Shown in pieces: positions 37,647-47,644 of a DNA stretch of 64,000 bases (position 1 is the first letter of the stretch; every line of letters begins with the position of its first letter). Both the position numbers and the translations under genes were made by a program. The notes under the pieces were generated by a model, which saw only the letters and a program-made list of their open reading frames with translations, ran no database searches and had not been told where the DNA came from. The stretch is from NCBI RefSeq assembly GCF_030811095.1, contig NZ_JAUSQL010000001.1, forward strand, positions 1,426,001 to 1,490,000. Reading direction: 5' to 3'. This DNA comes from Trueperella abortisuis (lineage in GTDB: Bacteria > Actinomycetota > Actinomycetes > Actinomycetales > Actinomycetaceae).

Positions 37647-40600
37647 GGCTGGAACCCGCCCGCCTCGCTGCCTGCCCGGTTACCCGAACCGCCAGCGCCT
37701 ACCGAGTCCTCATCCACGTCCTCGACCTTCGTAAACGTGATTGAGGACAGCCGCGAGGACTCTCCCGTCGGGTTGGAGACAGTCACTGCGCCGCCGACGT
37801 GCCGGGCAATCGTCTGGAGCATCTTGAGCGGGGTGGCGAGAATGAGCTGAAATTGGAACTGGTCGAAGACGGACAGGCCGGCCTCGGTGAACTCGGCGTC
37901 GGTCTTGTCGAAAGCCTCGTCGAGCGCAACGGTGCCGTAACGGGGAATTGACTTGCCGACGTCGGCGAGCTGGTAACGCAGTGCAGCGACCAGGCAGAAG
38001 ATGACGAGTTTTTGCGACTGGCCGCCCGAGCGTCCACCGCTGCCCTCGTAGACGTCGGTCTGGTTGCCCTCCGCGTCGGTCTCGATCGCACGGAAGCTGA
38101 CGTGCATCCGAGTGTCGAGGACGCGTCGGCGCCAGCTACGGTCCGCGGTCTCGGCCGAGCCGAGCCGCTCGAGGAGGCTCTTCATCCGTAGGAAGCGCTC
38201 CTCAGCCTGGGCAGCCGTCTCGGAGGCTGAGTTGAAGGCGCCTGCGGTGACGGCGGTGAGGTCCTGCGTAAATTGGCGCACTTCGCTCGTCTGGCGTTGG
38301 GAGGGTTCGATCCGCAGGTAGCGGTCTCGCCGCCGGTCGAACGGGGTCTGCGCCAGAGACTCGTTGGCCGGTGCAATCGCCTTTCTCACCCGGGACAGGC
38401 TTGTGGAGATTTCCTCGCGAATCCTGCCAAGGTTGTTTTGCGATTGCTCAGCCAGCAACGTGCGAAAGCGGTTCTCGAATTCGGGAAGGCGATCGGCCTG
38501 GAGCTGGTCGAGCACGCTGAGGAAGTCAGGCGCGGACTCGGGCGCGTCGGGTACAAGGTTCGTCGCCCTGCCCGGCCAGCGGCTCGCATACAGCTGCTGG
38601 GCGCGCGCGATTCGCTGTTCCGCCGCGGCGAACTCCGCCCGGGCGCGGTTATTCTCCCGCTCGAGGTCGTTGCTGATCGCGTCGGTGACGGCCGTAATCG
38701 AGTGTGCCGCCTCGGTCAGCCTGGCCGCGCGGCCCTCGAGCCGAGCCTTGACCTCCGCCTCGATGCTCGCGCCCTCCAGTTCGCGCTTCAGCTGCGCCTC
38801 CTGCTGCTGGAGGTCGGCCACCCGGCTCTGCGCCCGGCCCACACCTTTCGTCGCTTCGTCCTTGGCCTGCTGCGATGCCGCCGCCCGGGCGGAGAGCTCT
38901 TCCACACGACGCCGGAGCTCGGCCAGTTCCGAATGCGAGGCTTCGAGGTGGGCGATCCGCTCCCGCGCCCGGGCGAGCGCCTCCTGGCATCCGACGACGT
39001 CGATCGTCTCCCAGCGGGTCGACTCGATGAGCGTGAGCTGGGCGATCCGTTCCTGTAGTTGAGCGTGCTCGGCGTCGAGCTGGTTGACCTTGACTTCCGC
39101 TTTCTCCTTCTTGGCGTGCAGCGCTGCCGCCCGCGCCCGGAGCTCCTCGAGGAGCTCGACATTCGTGGTGCCGATGCGCCAGTGCGCTTTATCGTGGATG
39201 GGGTGTGCGTCGTCCTTGGTGAAGCGCCGCCCGTCCTTGACCGTGCCCTGGATCGACAGCGCCTTTTTGTAGTGCTCCAGCTCGGCGGGGTCGGTGACGC
39301 ATACGTGTGGGAATCGGCGGGCGACTTCCCTACGCATCCAGCCCTCGAAGCGCCCGTGGGCGATCCTCAGCTTGTTTGCCACCGCATCCGAATCGGTACC
39401 GGGCACCGCCGTGTTCTCCTCGTCCGGGCACTCGAACACGAGCCGCATTCGCAAATCGGTGGCGTCGATGTAGGCCAGAGCCACATCGAAATGCTCGCGG
39501 GGAATGAGCAGGGTGCGGGCGAAGCCCGAGGCCAGGCGCTCGATCGCACCCGTCCACTCCGGCTCGGTGACATCCATGAGCTCGCCTGCGAACGGTAAAG
39601 CCGCAGGCGGCTGGCCCAGCCGATGCGCGATATCGTCGCGCAGCTCAGCGAGCTTTCTGTCGATACGCGTGCGTCGCGCCTGCAGAGCATGGATATCCTG
39701 GACGATCTCCTCAAACTCCCGCCTGGCCTGATCGCGCTCGGTAATCGCCTGCCCAAACACGTCGGAGCCCTTCTGACCGCCCAGCTCCGAGCGCATCAGC
39801 CGCGCCTGCTCGATGACCTGGTAGAACGCTGTACGATCCTCCACGTCCTCCGGCAAACCCTCGATTTTTGCGAGCCGTCCGGCGAACTCTGCCCGCGCCA
39901 CTTCGGCACGAGCCACCTGCCCGGCCAACTCCTCACTCTCCCGAGTGGCGCGTTCCAGGTCTGCGCCGCCGCTGCGTGCCAGATCCGCGCGGGCCTGATC
40001 GCGCGCGACGTCGTCGGCTTCCCAACGCTGCCGGGCGTCGGCCTCCTCCGCCTCACACCGAACGAGGGCCGCCCGCGCGTCGACCAGCTTGCCCGCGATA
40101 TCACGCTGTTGGATCTGCGCCCGAAACACCGGCAACGCGGCACGCTCCTCGCCCAGCCGGCGCACCTTTTCGTCCATCTTGATCCGCCGCTCCCACGACT
40201 CCCGGATTGGGGTGAGAACTTCCAGCTGCTCGCGCGCGTCGACCACGGCCGCATGGGCGTGATTGAGGTCGTCAAACTCGCCAACCGCGTGGTCCGCGGC
40301 CGCGAACGTGCCGGGCACGTCAAGCATGAAGGTACGCAACAGCTGATCGAGGCTCTTCATCGACTTCGCCGACAGCGCCTTGTGTAGGAGCTTTTGCGCC
40401 GTCTCCTTGCCGATCGCGGTGCGCTTGCGTAGCTGCTGGCCGAAGGCGGCGTAGGAGTCGAAGTAGTCCGCGCTCGGGAACGCAACCCGCAGTCGCTTCT
40501 TGTCGATACCCGAGGTGATGAGCTTCATCCAGTCCGCGAGCTCGACCTGATCGGATACAAGTGCAAAGACCGAGCGCAGGTCCTGAGCTGCCCGTGAGTG

Positions 40601-41050
40601 TCCCTTGACATGGAAGAGCCGGATCGCCGACACTGTCGTACCCAAACCGTCCTCCCACGTCATGGCGATACCCGAGCACGTCGGGCCAGAGCGTAGATAG
40701 GAGGTGCGCACCTCCTGTGTGTCGTCGTCGGTGTAGTTGCGGTGAGCTCCGCGCACGTACGACATCGGCGTGCGCTGCTCGTCCCCGCTTGCCGCGTCGG
40801 TAGCCGCCGAGTTAAAGTGCGCTTCCTGGGGTGCCACCATGATCGCCGAGATCGCGTCCAGTAGCGAGGACTTGCCCGAGCCCGACTCTCCCGTCAATAG
40901 CAATCCGCGCCGCGGAACCTCAATCGCATGATGACCGGAGAATGTTCCCCAGTTCGTCACCTGCAACCGCGAGAGTCTGAACTGGCCCGGCGCAGGCACC
41001 TCGCCCTCGGGATGCTCGCTCGAGTACGCGCTGAACAGGTCCTCGCTCAT
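37643..41050 (-). CDS. jetC: Wadjet system SMC-like ATPase JetC
   Basis: Condensin-like ATPase of 1135 aa that powers loop extrusion in Wadjet. Walker A GESGSGKSS is near residues 54-62, after the N-terminal LQVTNWGTFSGHH typical of MukB-like ATPases. Two long coiled-coil arms flank a hinge-like centre near 480-640, and the C-terminal head has SGGQSQKLVIFCLVAALRYQL and VALDEAFDKTD (Walker B). ATG 41050 overlaps the jetB stop (ATGA) and has GGAG upstream. Confidence 0.93.
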   Translation of the reverse strand: MSEDLFSAYSSEHPEGEVPAPGQFRLSRLQVTNWGTFSGHHAIEVPRRGLLLTGESGSGKSSLLDAISAIMVAPQEAHFNSAATDAASGDEQRTPMSYVRGAHRNYTDDDTQEVRTSYLRSGPTCSGIAMTWEDGLGTTVSAIRLFHVKGHSRAAQDLRSVFALVSDQVELADWMKLITSGIDKKRLRVAFPSADYFDSYAAFGQQLRKRTAIGKETAQKLLHKALSAKSMKSLDQLLRTFMLDVPGTFAAADHAVGEFDDLNHAHAAVVDAREQLEVLTPIRESWERRIKMDEKVRRLGEERAALPVFRAQIQQRDIAGKLVDARAALVRCEAEEADARQRWEADDVARDQARADLARSGGADLERATRESEELAGQVARAEVARAEFAGRLAKIEGLPEDVEDRTAFYQVIEQARLMRSELGGQKGSDVFGQAITERDQARREFEEIVQDIHALQARRTRIDRKLAELRDDIAHRLGQPPAALPFAGELMDVTEPEWTGAIERLASGFARTLLIPREHFDVALAYIDATDLRMRLVFECPDEENTAVPGTDSDAVANKLRIAHGRFEGWMRREVARRFPHVCVTDPAELEHYKKALSIQGTVKDGRRFTKDDAHPIHDKAHWRIGTTNVELLEELRARAAALHAKKEKAEVKVNQLDAEHAQLQERIAQLTLIESTRWETIDVVGCQEALARARERIAHLEASHSELAELRRRVEELSARAAASQQAKDEATKGVGRAQSRVADLQQQEAQLKRELEGASIEAEVKARLEGRAARLTEAAHSITAVTDAISNDLERENNRARAEFAAAEQRIARAQQLYASRWPGRATNLVPDAPESAPDFLSVLDQLQADRLPEFENRFRTLLAEQSQNNLGRIREEISTSLSRVRKAIAPANESLAQTPFDRRRDRYLRIEPSQRQTSEVRQFTQDLTAVTAGAFNSASETAAQAEERFLRMKSLLERLGSAETADRSWRRRVLDTRMHVSFRAIETDAEGNQTDVYEGSGGRSGGQSQKLVIFCLVAALRYQLADVGKSIPRYGTVALDEAFDKTDAEFTEAGLSVFDQFQFQLILATPLKMLQTIARHVGGAVTVSNPTGESSRLSSITFTKVEDVDEDSVGAGGSGNRAGSEAGGFQP

Positions 41051-41793
41051 ACCCACTCCTCCCCCACGACGCCGTCCGCGCCATCCGCGCTCCCAACCGA
41101 CCCTCCACGCACGCCTTCACGGATAGCGCGGTACTCGGCCTCGATGCCGGCCACGAGATCCGCCGTGACGACGAGGCCAAGGATCGACATGATCTCATAG
41201 CGTCCCTCGGTATCCGTGCGGTCCAGTAGCGCGTATTTGACGAAGCGATCCACCGCGGCCTTGACCCGCTTGGCCGCGATCGCGTGATCGTGGTTGCCGT
41301 CCACGCGGTACTGCTGGATGTGTTCTGTTAGCTCGTCGAGACCGACGTAGGCTCGCTCGCCTGCGGCCGCGGCGCGCAGAAGCTGGTGACGCAGGTAGAG
41401 AAGCAGGGCCGTGTCGACGAAACTCAGGGACTGCTTGCGCATCATCTGCGGAACTGACTCCCCTTCCGCGGGTGCGTTACGGGCGAAGGCGACCTCGCGA
41501 TCCTCGTCAAGAGCGAGGTCGAGCCAGACGTCAGCCAGGCGTGAGCGGATCACCGACTCGTGAGCGAGGAGCGTGGCCCAATGATTCGGCGTGCGCCGGG
41601 CAGAGACGTAGGGCCCGCGGATGAGCTGCACAAGAGCAGAGCGTACCTGAGCCGGCAGGGTCCCGGTATCGCCCGGCCACAGGCCGTCAGTGGCGACGAC
41701 GCCGTCCGCGAGGTCGGCGCTAGCCAGGATGTCGGCGTCGTGCGGCAGATCGGTCTCGCGGGAGACGCCGGTTTGCTCATCATGGGCCGTCAC
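41047..41793 (-). CDS. jetB: Wadjet system kite-like protein JetB (DUF4194)
   Basis: MukE-like subunit of 248 aa linking JetA and JetC. The DUF4194 core includes LIRGPYVSARRTPNHWATLL and LSFVDTALLLYLRHQLLRA, followed by a winged-helix stretch (KYALLDRTDTEGRYEIMSIL). GTG 41793 lies 14 bp inside the end of jetA. The position between jetA and jetC is the standard type I order. Confidence 0.9.
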   Translation of the reverse strand: MTAHDEQTGVSRETDLPHDADILASADLADGVVATDGLWPGDTGTLPAQVRSALVQLIRGPYVSARRTPNHWATLLAHESVIRSRLADVWLDLALDEDREVAFARNAPAEGESVPQMMRKQSLSFVDTALLLYLRHQLLRAAAAGERAYVGLDELTEHIQQYRVDGNHDHAIAAKRVKAAVDRFVKYALLDRTDTEGRYEIMSILGLVVTADLVAGIEAEYRAIREGVRGGSVGSADGADGVVGEEWV

Positions 41794-43228
41794 TGAAGTC
41801 CTCCTCGAACACGAAGCTCGTCGACATGCGAGCGGTGACCCGCTGTCCCTTCCACGTCCAGCTCACCGACTCACCGTCGGGCAAGGCCTCGCCGTGGCGT
41901 TCACCCAGGATGAAGAGTCCAACCACCGAGGCGAGCCCCTGGCTGGCGGGGAATCGCTGGAGAATATCTCCAATCGTACAGGGCCTAGCCTCGCCGAGAG
42001 CTTTGTGAACGGCGAGGGCGAGCTCCTCGAAGTCGATCTCGTAGTCTCGAACCTGAGCCTTGAGGAATTCCCAATCCGCCTTGCCAACGGGAACCGCCTC
42101 GAGCGGCACCTCCGCCTCGACCTCGGATGGAACGTGCAGCGCGAGCCTACCCACCCCGATGATCTCGGGCGAGGTCAGCTCGATACTCGCCCGCATCTGA
42201 TCATGCAAGCGCAGCACCGGCGCGGCCTCGATTCCCGCGCGCTGCGCCCGGCGGATCCGTTCGGAAAGCTCACGAAACTCCTCAAACTGCCGCGACTGGG
42301 CGAACTCGCGTAATGAGTGCGAAAAGGAGCTCATTGACTGGGCGACCACGAAAGACTCGGCGCGCAGGCGCGGGTAGTACTCCTCGAGGAAGACGATGTC
42401 GTCCGGGTCGAGCGCGGAGACGAAACTCCGCGTGACGATGCGGGCCACGGCATCCTCGAAGACCGCGTGGTACTCGTCATCCTTGAGCAAGGTGTGGAAC
42501 GCGTCGAAGGAACGCCACTCGGGACTCTGACGGATCTCGTCCATGCCGCGGAAAACCGAATCGAGGACATCTCCCTGTGCGAGGTCGGCGTCAATCAGGC
42601 GCGTGCGCAGCTGGCGGCCGAGCCGCTCCATAGCGTCACGCACACGCGCAAAGTCGCTGGGGACATCCCGCGCGTCGGCGAGCACCTCCGTGAGGAAGGA
42701 GGCAGCTGCGTCGGGTTCCATTGCCGTGAACTCCCCACGCTGGGTGGCTTCGACCTGCCGGTCGATCCTGTCGCGCTCCGCGCGCAGTGCGGCAAGCCGC
42801 GCGGCGACCGATTCGTCGGTGTCCGTGGCCAGTTTCTCGAGGGAGGAAATAATCGACGACAGCCGCGACTGGCTAACCCCCGCCCTCGGTGCCACGATCT
42901 TCTCCAGGAAGCGGATCGCCTCGTGGCCGGGTGCCGAGAGCTCGAAGACCTCTCCCCTGCCCGTGGGCGCCGGGCGCCGAGTGAGGTAGCCCGCCTTAAC
43001 CCACTCCATGCAGTAGTGCTGCGCGGTTCCGGGCAGATCGAAGCCTTGCCGGCGTAGCTCGTCGAGGTCGTCCTCCATCAGCCCGTATAGTTCCGCGGCA
43101 GGGAGGGAGGCCTCATCGCCGCCGAGATGCTCAAGCAGCAGGGCAAAGATTACCGGCATCGTCTCCTGCCGCATGAGCGCCAGCACCGGGTTCTCCTTCT
43201 GTTCGCGCCTCATCTGCAAGGCTCTCAC
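41780..43228 (-). CDS. jetA: Wadjet system kleisin-like protein JetA (DUF3375)
   Basis: MukF-like subunit of 482 aa that bridges the JetC heads. The DUF3375 features are an N-terminal winged-helix region (ALMRQETMPVIFALLLEHLG), a helical middle (DRIDRQVEATQRGEF) and a C-terminal LALAVHKALGEARPCTIGDIL domain. GTG 43228 or ATG 43213 could be the start. It is the first gene of the operon. The 117-bp upstream gap should contain the promoter, though I cannot name one confidently. Confidence 0.9.
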   Translation of the reverse strand: MRALQMRREQKENPVLALMRQETMPVIFALLLEHLGGDEASLPAAELYGLMEDDLDELRRQGFDLPGTAQHYCMEWVKAGYLTRRPAPTGRGEVFELSAPGHEAIRFLEKIVAPRAGVSQSRLSSIISSLEKLATDTDESVAARLAALRAERDRIDRQVEATQRGEFTAMEPDAAASFLTEVLADARDVPSDFARVRDAMERLGRQLRTRLIDADLAQGDVLDSVFRGMDEIRQSPEWRSFDAFHTLLKDDEYHAVFEDAVARIVTRSFVSALDPDDIVFLEEYYPRLRAESFVVAQSMSSFSHSLREFAQSRQFEEFRELSERIRRAQRAGIEAAPVLRLHDQMRASIELTSPEIIGVGRLALHVPSEVEAEVPLEAVPVGKADWEFLKAQVRDYEIDFEELALAVHKALGEARPCTIGDILQRFPASQGLASVVGLFILGERHGEALPDGESVSWTWKGQRVTARMSTSFVFEEDFSDGP

Positions 43229-43345
43229 GACGGCGGACAGACGGCCTCACCCCTTCCTCAAAAATACTCTTGGCCCGGCACGGCTCGACGCGTAGCTGTT
43301 CGCGCACGGACCGCTTGCCCGCGGGCGGCTTCTACTGGAGCCAGC

Positions 43346-44422
43346 CTACAGCCGTGTGGCGGTCGCGCCCCACCACTGGTTGATACCCGACTCCACGGCG
43401 TGGACGTCGATGGCGGAAAGCTCGTCGTCGGTGAAATCCAGATTATCCACCGCGCCCAACGAGTCTTCCAGTTGCGCCACCGAAGAGGCCCCCACCAGCG
43501 CTGTCGTCACGGTCTTCTCCCCCTGGTCGCGAAGGATCCAGGCGATGGCCATCTGCGCGAGCGTCTGCCCACGCCCGGCCGCGATCTCGTTCAGGGCGCG
43601 CACGTGGGCGAGCACCTCGTCGGTGAAGTAGTCCTCCGCAACCTTTCCGGCTGCCAGCCGCGAGCCCTCCGGCACACCGTTCAAATACTTGTTCGTCAGC
43701 ATCCCCTGCGCCAGCGGCGAGAACGCAATCACCCCCATGCCGGCCTCCGCGGCGGCTGCGAGGAGCGACGGCTCGCCGTCCTCCACCCACCGGTTAAGCA
43801 TCGAGTAGGAGGGCTGATGAATGACGAGCGGGGTTCCAAGCTCTCGCATGATCGCCTGCGCCTGCTGTGTGGCGGCAGCCGAGTACGAGGAAATGCCCGC
43901 GTACCGGGCCTTGCCGCTGCGAACGGCGTCGTGCAACGCGAGCATCGTCTCCTCGAGCGGGACGTCGGGGTCGGGGCGGTGGTGATAGAAGATATCCACG
44001 TAATCTAGGCCCATCCGGGTGAGAGACTCGTCGAGCGAGCCCAGCAGGTAGGCGCGCGAACCGCCGAAGCCCGTGGGGCCAGGCCACATGTTCCATCCGG
44101 CCTTCGTGGAGATCACCATCTCGTGACGGAACGGGCGCAGATCCTTGGCGACGATCCGCCCGAAGTTCTCCTCCGCGGAGCCGGCCGGCGGGCCGTAATT
44201 GTTGGCGAGGTCGAAGTGGTTGACGCCTCGGTCGAAGGCGGTGCGAATGATGTCGCGTTGGGTTTGGAAGGGGCGATCGTCGCCAAAGTTGTGCCACAGG
44301 CCGAGGGCGATGCGGGAGATCTGCAGGCCCGACCTACCGCACCTCACGATCGGCACGTCGGAGTGGCGGGTTGAGGAGGGAAACCACATGTCATCGGAGG
44401 GCTGAAAGTTTCTTGCTACCAT
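43346..44422 (-). CDS. Aldo/keto reductase, glyceraldehyde 3-phosphate reductase (YghZ) type
   Basis: NADPH-dependent reductase of 358 aa closely resembling E. coli YghZ (AKR14), which reduces L-glyceraldehyde 3-phosphate and methylglyoxal-like carbonyls. The tetrad residues are visible: Asp and Tyr in FDLANNYG, Lys in VISTKAGW, His in FYHHRPD. The SLGLWHNFG-like start reads ALGLWHNFGDD. The exact physiological substrate is uncertain. It is divergent from the glutathionyl-hydroquinone reductase gene with 100 bp between them. Confidence 0.88.
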   Translation of the reverse strand: MVARNFQPSDDMWFPSSTRHSDVPIVRCGRSGLQISRIALGLWHNFGDDRPFQTQRDIIRTAFDRGVNHFDLANNYGPPAGSAEENFGRIVAKDLRPFRHEMVISTKAGWNMWPGPTGFGGSRAYLLGSLDESLTRMGLDYVDIFYHHRPDPDVPLEETMLALHDAVRSGKARYAGISSYSAAATQQAQAIMRELGTPLVIHQPSYSMLNRWVEDGEPSLLAAAAEAGMGVIAFSPLAQGMLTNKYLNGVPEGSRLAAGKVAEDYFTDEVLAHVRALNEIAAGRGQTLAQMAIAWILRDQGEKTVTTALVGASSVAQLEDSLGAVDNLDFTDDELSAIDVHAVESGINQWWGATATRL

Positions 44423-44523
44423 GCCTCGATTATCTCATGCCCGTGGCGGGGTGGCAGTGAGCTGGGCGGTTTTCGCCGTCGGCAACGATTGACCCTTACG
44501 GGAGGCTCGCCTATGCTACAGAC

Positions 44524-45606
44524 ATGATTTTCAATGAAGATTCAACTACCCGCGATGGTCTTGCCGCTGACGCACCCCACGACGACCGCCTCCCCACCTA
44601 CGTCAACGCCGGCCAGTCCTACGAGCGCGACATGCGCTACGTCACCACCCGAATTACCCGCGACGGACGCTCCGGCTTCAAGGTCGAGCCCGGCCGTTAT
44701 CGCCTCATCGCAGCGCGCGCATGCCCGTGGGCAAACCGGACGCTGATCGTGCGCCGCCTACTCGGCCTTGAGGACGTGCTGTCCGTGGGAATGCCTGGCC
44801 CTACCCACGACGCGCGGTCCTGGACCTTCGACCTCGATCCCGACGGGAAAGACCCCGTGCTTGGCTACGAACGCCTCCAGGAGGCCTATCTCGCACTCGA
44901 CCCGGACTACGATCTCGGCATTACCGTGCCCGCGATCGTCGACGTGACGAGCGGCAAACTAGTCACCAATGACTTCGACCAGATCACCCGCGACTTCTCA
45001 TCCGAGTGGGTGGATTACCACCGCCCGGGCGCACCGCGCCTGTGGCCCGAAGACCAGCGCGAAGAAATGGAAGCCGTGATGCGGCGCGTCTTTACCGAGG
45101 TCAACAACGGCGTGTATCGTTGCGGTTTCGCCGGCTCCCAGGCGCACTACGAAGCGGCCTACACGCGCCTGTTCGACGCGCTCGACTGGCTCGAAGAACG
45201 ACTTGCCACGCGCCGCTACCTCATGGGCGACCATATCACCGAGGCCGACGTGCGCCTGTTTACCACGCTTGTCCGCTTCGACGCCGTCTACCACGGCCAT
45301 TTCAAGGCCAACCGTAACAAGCTCACGGAGATGCCGGTCCTGTGGGCCTACGCCCGTGACCTCTTTCAGACCCCCGGCTTTGGCGACACTATCGACTTCC
45401 AGCAGATCAAGGAGCACTACTACATCGTCCATTCCGACATCAACCCCACCCGGATCGTACCCGCCGGGCCCGACCTCACCGGTTGGCTGGAGCCGCACGG
45501 GCGCGAGGCGCTGTCCGATTCGCCATGGGGCGAAGGCACCGCTCCGGGGCCCGTTCGCGACGCCGAACGCGTGTCTTCCGGCCACAATCCGCTGTATCCG
45601 GCCTGA
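44524..45606 (+). CDS. Glutathione S-transferase family protein, hydroquinone reductase (Xi) type
   Basis: Protein of 360 aa of the YqjG/ECM4 class. The catalytic cysteine is Cys67 in ARACPWANR; the Xi-class blocks TVPAIVDVTSGKLVTNDF and YLMGDHITEADVRLFTTLVRFD follow. These enzymes reduce glutathionyl-hydroquinones; actinobacteria often lack glutathione, so a mycothiol conjugate may be the true substrate. The gene is the last intact housekeeping-type gene before the mobile zone. Confidence 0.87.
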   Translation: MIFNEDSTTRDGLAADAPHDDRLPTYVNAGQSYERDMRYVTTRITRDGRSGFKVEPGRYRLIAARACPWANRTLIVRRLLGLEDVLSVGMPGPTHDARSWTFDLDPDGKDPVLGYERLQEAYLALDPDYDLGITVPAIVDVTSGKLVTNDFDQITRDFSSEWVDYHRPGAPRLWPEDQREEMEAVMRRVFTEVNNGVYRCGFAGSQAHYEAAYTRLFDALDWLEERLATRRYLMGDHITEADVRLFTTLVRFDAVYHGHFKANRNKLTEMPVLWAYARDLFQTPGFGDTIDFQQIKEHYYIVHSDINPTRIVPAGPDLTGWLEPHGREALSDSPWGEGTAPGPVRDAERVSSGHNPLYPA

Positions 45607-45845
45607 TCGACGTCGGGCTCCCCTGCTTTCGTAAAAGAGGGCTCAGAGCCGACGCGAGTATGCCGATCACGGGCTCGGGCATGGGACCGCCCGTGTGACT
45701 CGCGGACAAGAACAGACGGAAAACTGTCAACCGCAGCGTCTGTGCGTCCTCGAAACCGGGAATTGCGCACGCAATCAAAGCAGCTATCTGGCTTAGACAC
45801 TCGGGAGCAGATTGCACCCAAGCGTGGTGTCAGTGCTAGCTTGCT
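45607..45845. other. Intergenic junction with mobile zone
   Basis: About 240 bp without a convincing gene between the reductase and the first IS256 remnant. A GGCTC/GAGCC stem near 45617-45652 might serve as a terminator. Confidence 0.35.
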
Positions 45846-46175
45846 GCGCAAGGTTCTACACGACTAACGCTATCGAGTCACCCAGCTACCAGCTGCGTAA
45901 GGTGACGAAGAATCGCTCTCAGTTCCCTACCGATGAGGCAGTGGTCAAGCTGTTGTGGCTAGCCATTTGCGATATTGAGGATACCCGGGCCCGCCGGTGG
46001 GCCAAAGACAAAGGCAAAGCCGCCGCAGAGCGTAAAGGCGCTGGCCGACTGATCGAAGGGCAGGTGACAACGAACTGGAAACAGGCCCTGGCCCAACTAG
46101 CCGCGGCCTACCCCGACCGCATGAACCCCTACCTATAAAACAACCCCCTTCATACACAACAAACTTGACAAGCTC
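45846..46175 (+). mobile_element. 3' fragment of an IS256-family element
   Basis: It encodes the C-terminus of a mutator-type transposase (TTNAIESPSYQLRKV to DRMNPYL, stop at 46136-46138) and ends with the terminal repeat ending ACTTGACAAGCTC at 46175. The sequence is nearly identical to the last 330 bp of the IS256 copy at 60397-61843. The 5' part is missing and no start exists. Confidence 0.88.
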
Positions 46176-46309
46176 CCCATCTGGGGTACACCCAATGGAG
46201 CATCGTGTTGGTGGAAGGCAAAGCCCAGGACACTTCAATCACGCTTTCCCTACGTGATCTGCGTGTGGTAAAGTTGTGATCTTTCCTTTCGGGGAGAGTC
46301 GTAGAAAGC

Positions 46310-46612
46310 GTGACTGACATGTGGCACGTCATTATTGATTTCATCGCCCGCCCCAACCTGACCGAGGATGAGATCGATACAGTCCTGGACACCATTTCTG
46401 AGTTCTATTACTGGCACGACGCCGACCGTAAGACTCCGACGACTGCGATCTTCTACGTCGACGCACCCACCGCAGACGAAGCGAGCCTGCGTGGACGGGG
46501 GCTGTTTGACCAGACCTTCACGAACCACGAGGTCGAGATCGTGGCAACCGAGACGATCCGCCACGAAGATGCAATCGCTCGCTACGAAGCAGAAATTCAG
46601 TCCTCATGGTAA
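46310..46612 (+). CDS. Small hypothetical protein
   Basis: A 100-aa acidic frame (MTDMWHVIIDFIARPNLTED, later FYVDAPTADEASLRGRGLFD) with a GGGGAGAG site upstream and good coding character. I recognise no family. The start is GTG 46310 or ATG 46319. Its end overlaps the end of the convergent phage polymerase fossil. The ferredoxin-like pattern of strands suggests a small soluble protein; that is a guess. Confidence 0.5.
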   Translation: MTDMWHVIIDFIARPNLTEDEIDTVLDTISEFYYWHDADRKTPTTAIFYVDAPTADEASLRGRGLFDQTFTNHEVEIVATETIRHEDAIARYEAEIQSSW

Positions 46613-47310
46613 GTACCGCGCACATACAGATCCGCCGATAGCTGCAACCTTGCGGCCCGGTCGGGTGCGGTGGCCATGAGGCCACAGGTTTCCTCGACGC
46701 TAGCGCTAATGGTTTCGACGACGATCTCGGTGAGCTTGCCACCAAGTATCTCCAGCGTGACCCGTTTCGGTCCGGTACTCGTGCCGTCGTAGAGGATGGA
46801 AGTGCCACCAAGCCGGTTCTCCCCCGGTCTCGGTTTCACATACGCGAGCCTGCGCCCGGATGGGGGCTCGACGAAGAAGATTCCGAACTCTACGCTGGAT
46901 TCCGGGCTCAACGCGGAAGGTGAGTGACCCAACACAGGCAGGCTGCCGGGTGGAGATGACCTCAATGGCGGCGGCGTTGATATCAGCCCAAAGGTCGACG
47001 ATGTTGAGGTTGGCTGCCCGTCATGCATCCACCAACGACTGGAGTTCTGGCTCGGCGAGCCCCATGCGCAGGGCACCCATGGCTTTCAACGCACCAACCC
47101 CGCCCTGGTAGCCACAGGCGAGCACCGCGATTGTTTCTTTCTGTCCCCGCCCGAAGTTGCCTCCATGTTTTTAGGCGGGGACGCCGACCATTCTGCTCGC
47201 GGTCTCGCAATACATGCCTACGCCTTCCTCGAAAGCCTTAAGGCTGGGGTTTCACCGGCAAACCAGGCGATCACGCGGGCTTCGATCGCGGAGAAGCCCG
47301 CCAGCGAAGC
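46597..47310 (-). pseudogene. Fossil of a phage-type family A DNA polymerase
   Basis: Pieces of one protein appear in order but in shifting frames: GFSAIEARVIAWFAGET (near 47300), TIAVLACGYQGGVGALKAMG (near 47100), a stop where WRAAN is expected, then FVEPPSGRRLAYVKPRPGEN and EILGGKLTEIVVETISA. It ends with the C-terminal LMATAPD...LSADLYV block at 46597. These are motifs of phage DNA polymerase I-like enzymes. At least one stop, several frameshifts and an internal deletion (the VHDE region is missing) make it inactive. Confidence 0.82.
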
Positions 47311-47644
47311 CGTGGCTTACCACCACCGGTCTTTCCCCCACCTGTCCTATAGGCCTAAGCCTAAGCCCACGCCCCACACCAAAAACAAAATGTCCCTCGA
47401 CACAGGAACAGTGTCGAGGGAGATCACATCGTTACTTAGACGTTCATTTTGATACAAGGCTCTTGTGGGTGCACAACCATGGCGGGTGGGCGCACTCAGA
47501 CGATGGGTGGATGCAATTTCAACCCAAAGGAGGCTTCGTGTTGGCGCGCGTGTACACCATCACTACGTGTCTCCTCCAGCAACCACACCTTGACTCGACG
47601 GCTCAAACGCCACGCCGTCGCATGCACCGGATAGCAACCGCCTC
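47311..47644. other. Non-coding stretch with hairpin and repeated block
   Basis: No convincing gene. TCCCTCGACAC and GTGTCGAGGGA (about 47393-47421) form a stem. GTTACTTAGACGTTCATTTT at 47431-47450 begins a block that recurs at 53211. An AAAGGAGG near 47526 precedes only a short frame that resembles a cut-off transposase start. Confidence 0.45.

Noticed and set aside
45476..45817. 113-codon minus-strand frame past the hydroquinone reductase
   Set aside because: Two-thirds is antisense to the reductase end and the rest has no motif or ribosome-binding site.
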